Positions 62,906-64,000 of a stretch of 64,000 bases of DNA are shown here, piece after piece (positions within the stretch are counted from its first letter, which is position 1; each line of letters starts with the position of its first letter). The notes under the pieces were generated by a model that saw only the letters and a program-made list of their open reading frames with translations, ran no database searches and was not told the origin of the DNA. Position numbers and translations under genes: made by a program. Source of the DNA: Tubulanus polymorphus (Eukaryota > Nemertea > Palaeonemertea > Tubulaniformes > Tubulanidae); contig NC_134025.1 in the NCBI RefSeq assembly GCF_964204645.1, positions 9,119,001-9,183,000 on the forward strand. The letters are read 5' to 3'.

Positions 62906-64000
62906 AACATGCTGGTAGATCTAGATTTAGCGCTAAAACAATATCTATGCTCAACTGTAGTATTTTTCTGAAATACACATCTGACTGAACCATGCTGCCG
63001 AAAAAAATCAATGCCTTGTAGTAATATGTAATAGGACATGTAGCTTCTCTATCTGGCAGCTGGCTGTTTCAAGAATATTACTGATGAATAAATAGTATGT
63101 ATATCATTTAATCATAAAAAGGGCAGGTTTCCTATTTTTGAATCTTATTTTGTAGATCGTGAGAATACTAGAGTTCATTATTCGGTGGATTATGATGCAA
63201 TTTAGTCATTTAGGAGAAAACAGTGTTAGACAAAAAAAGTGGTGTTTATGAAAATGCTCATATTATTTTGAGGCTGGGATTTGAAAACGTTGAAATCTAT
63301 TCTATAATTGCTTACATTTGTGCTCAAAGCTGTCAAAAGTCTCATTGTTACCTGTCGAGAAATATTTTAAAAATTTGAAACCACGTCATCAAATCTTGCA
63401 GCCAATTAATGCATATCAGACTCACCGGGTAGATGTGTACATGTGCTAATATATATTCATACATAAAAGCTGATCAGGAGAATAGATCGCTCAATTCCAA
63501 GATTAAGTTGCACGATAGACGTGATTAAATAACATATCCAACTTGATTATACAAATGGGGAAACTTGGTTTAGATTTATATTGAATTCTCGAGAAATTGT
63601 CAGTATTTCTAATTCATCGCGAGAAAAGCTAATGTTATCCTCTGCCTTCATATTTCTGAGTATGGGGATTTAAGCGTTATGTTATTCATTAAGGTATGAA
63701 TTAGCGTATCAGAACTAGTAGCTGGGCCAGATCGGTTTTGTGGTCTCTTTCGATTGACATCCTTATATTGGCATGGTGTCGGCGTTTTGGACTGCCAGCA
63801 ACCATCGGTTCTAAAATGTTGACACCGTGGATTGATACTTTCTATTCTATCGTCTAGTTTCACTTCGTTAAGGCAGAGGAAACATGAGTGATACCGATTC
63901 TTGAATCTATTTTGCCAGAAATTACGATTCAACCTCCTTGTCTATAGTTTGTGTTTTGTTTAGAAGCCATTTTTCCCTATAATATATATAAAGTGAAAAT

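Larger units (their letters stand above)
57620..64000. other. Smaug 3' UTR and downstream non-coding sequence
   Basis: No supported coding exon to the right edge. The + strand is T-rich, compatible with a long 3' UTR. I found no early AATAAA after the stop; one lies at 63087-63092. Three Pumilio-type octamers occur (TGTATATA at 59115 and 59845, TGTAAATA at 60515), though chance is possible in such AT-rich DNA. A pogo-like element (58409-58548), a (CA)n tract and one hairpin unit (62791-62905) are inserted. Confidence 0.45.

Noticed and set aside
63648-63932. 94-codon minus-strand frame near the right edge with several cysteines
   Set aside because: Cysteine spacing fits no zinc-finger or secreted module I recognise, and no flanking exons could be linked.

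Overview
This window is nuclear DNA from an animal, most likely a marine invertebrate bilaterian. Its genes are split into many short exons with GT-AG introns. Their products align over nearly full length with vertebrate proteins as I know those families, but introns and spacers are AT-rich and full of small inverted-repeat elements. I cannot fix the phylum from sequence alone; a lophotrochozoan or an ambulacrarian would both fit.

Nine protein-coding genes could be reconstructed exon by exon. All splice phases are consistent and each complete model is a whole number of codons. Left to right they are: (1) the 3' part of a DLK/LZK-type MAP3K (+, 1-4355); (2) TMEM41A-like (-, 8285-9666); (3) SLC25A21-like mitochondrial oxodicarboxylate carrier (+, 10259-12657); (4) a small Ly6/uPAR-type GPI-anchored protein that I cannot assign to a named gene (-, 13928-14851); (5) a secreted PAN/apple-like protein (+, 15710-16612); (6) SYVN1/HRD1, the ER-associated degradation ubiquitin ligase (+, 16958-22120); (7) FANCL, the Fanconi anaemia ubiquitin ligase (-, 22909-25429); (8) GCH1, GTP cyclohydrolase I (+, 26614-33332); (9) SAMD4/Smaug, an RNA-binding translational repressor (+, 46600-57619).

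The left 34 kb is gene-dense. Orientation mostly alternates, giving three head-to-head pairs (TMEM41A/SLC25A21, 592 bp apart; Ly6/PAN, 858 bp; FANCL/GCH1, 1184 bp) and three tail-to-tail pairs. The genes do not form one pathway: they cover axonal stress signalling, ER lipid/membrane homeostasis, mitochondrial transport, ERAD, DNA crosslink repair, tetrahydrobiopterin synthesis and mRNA repression. SYVN1 has a 7-codon upstream reading frame whose stop overlaps the main start as ATGA.

The stretch 33.3-46.5 kb has no gene I can support. It is a repeat zone with a ~525 bp foldback palindrome, a ~500 bp TA-flanked element with ~200 bp inverted arms, duplicated ~255 bp units, a GC-rich hairpin and other terminal-inverted-repeat (TIR) elements. 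Further elements lie in introns and promoters, including a ~530 bp TTAA-flanked piggyBac-like element in the FANCL/GCH1 spacer and a repeat family shared by MAP3K and Smaug introns 52 kb apart. The right end (57.6-64 kb) is T-rich, non-coding, and may hold a long Smaug 3' UTR. I found no wholly new molecular system. The least familiar coding material is the Ly6/PAN head-to-head pair; the richest unexplained structure is the set of small mobile-element families.
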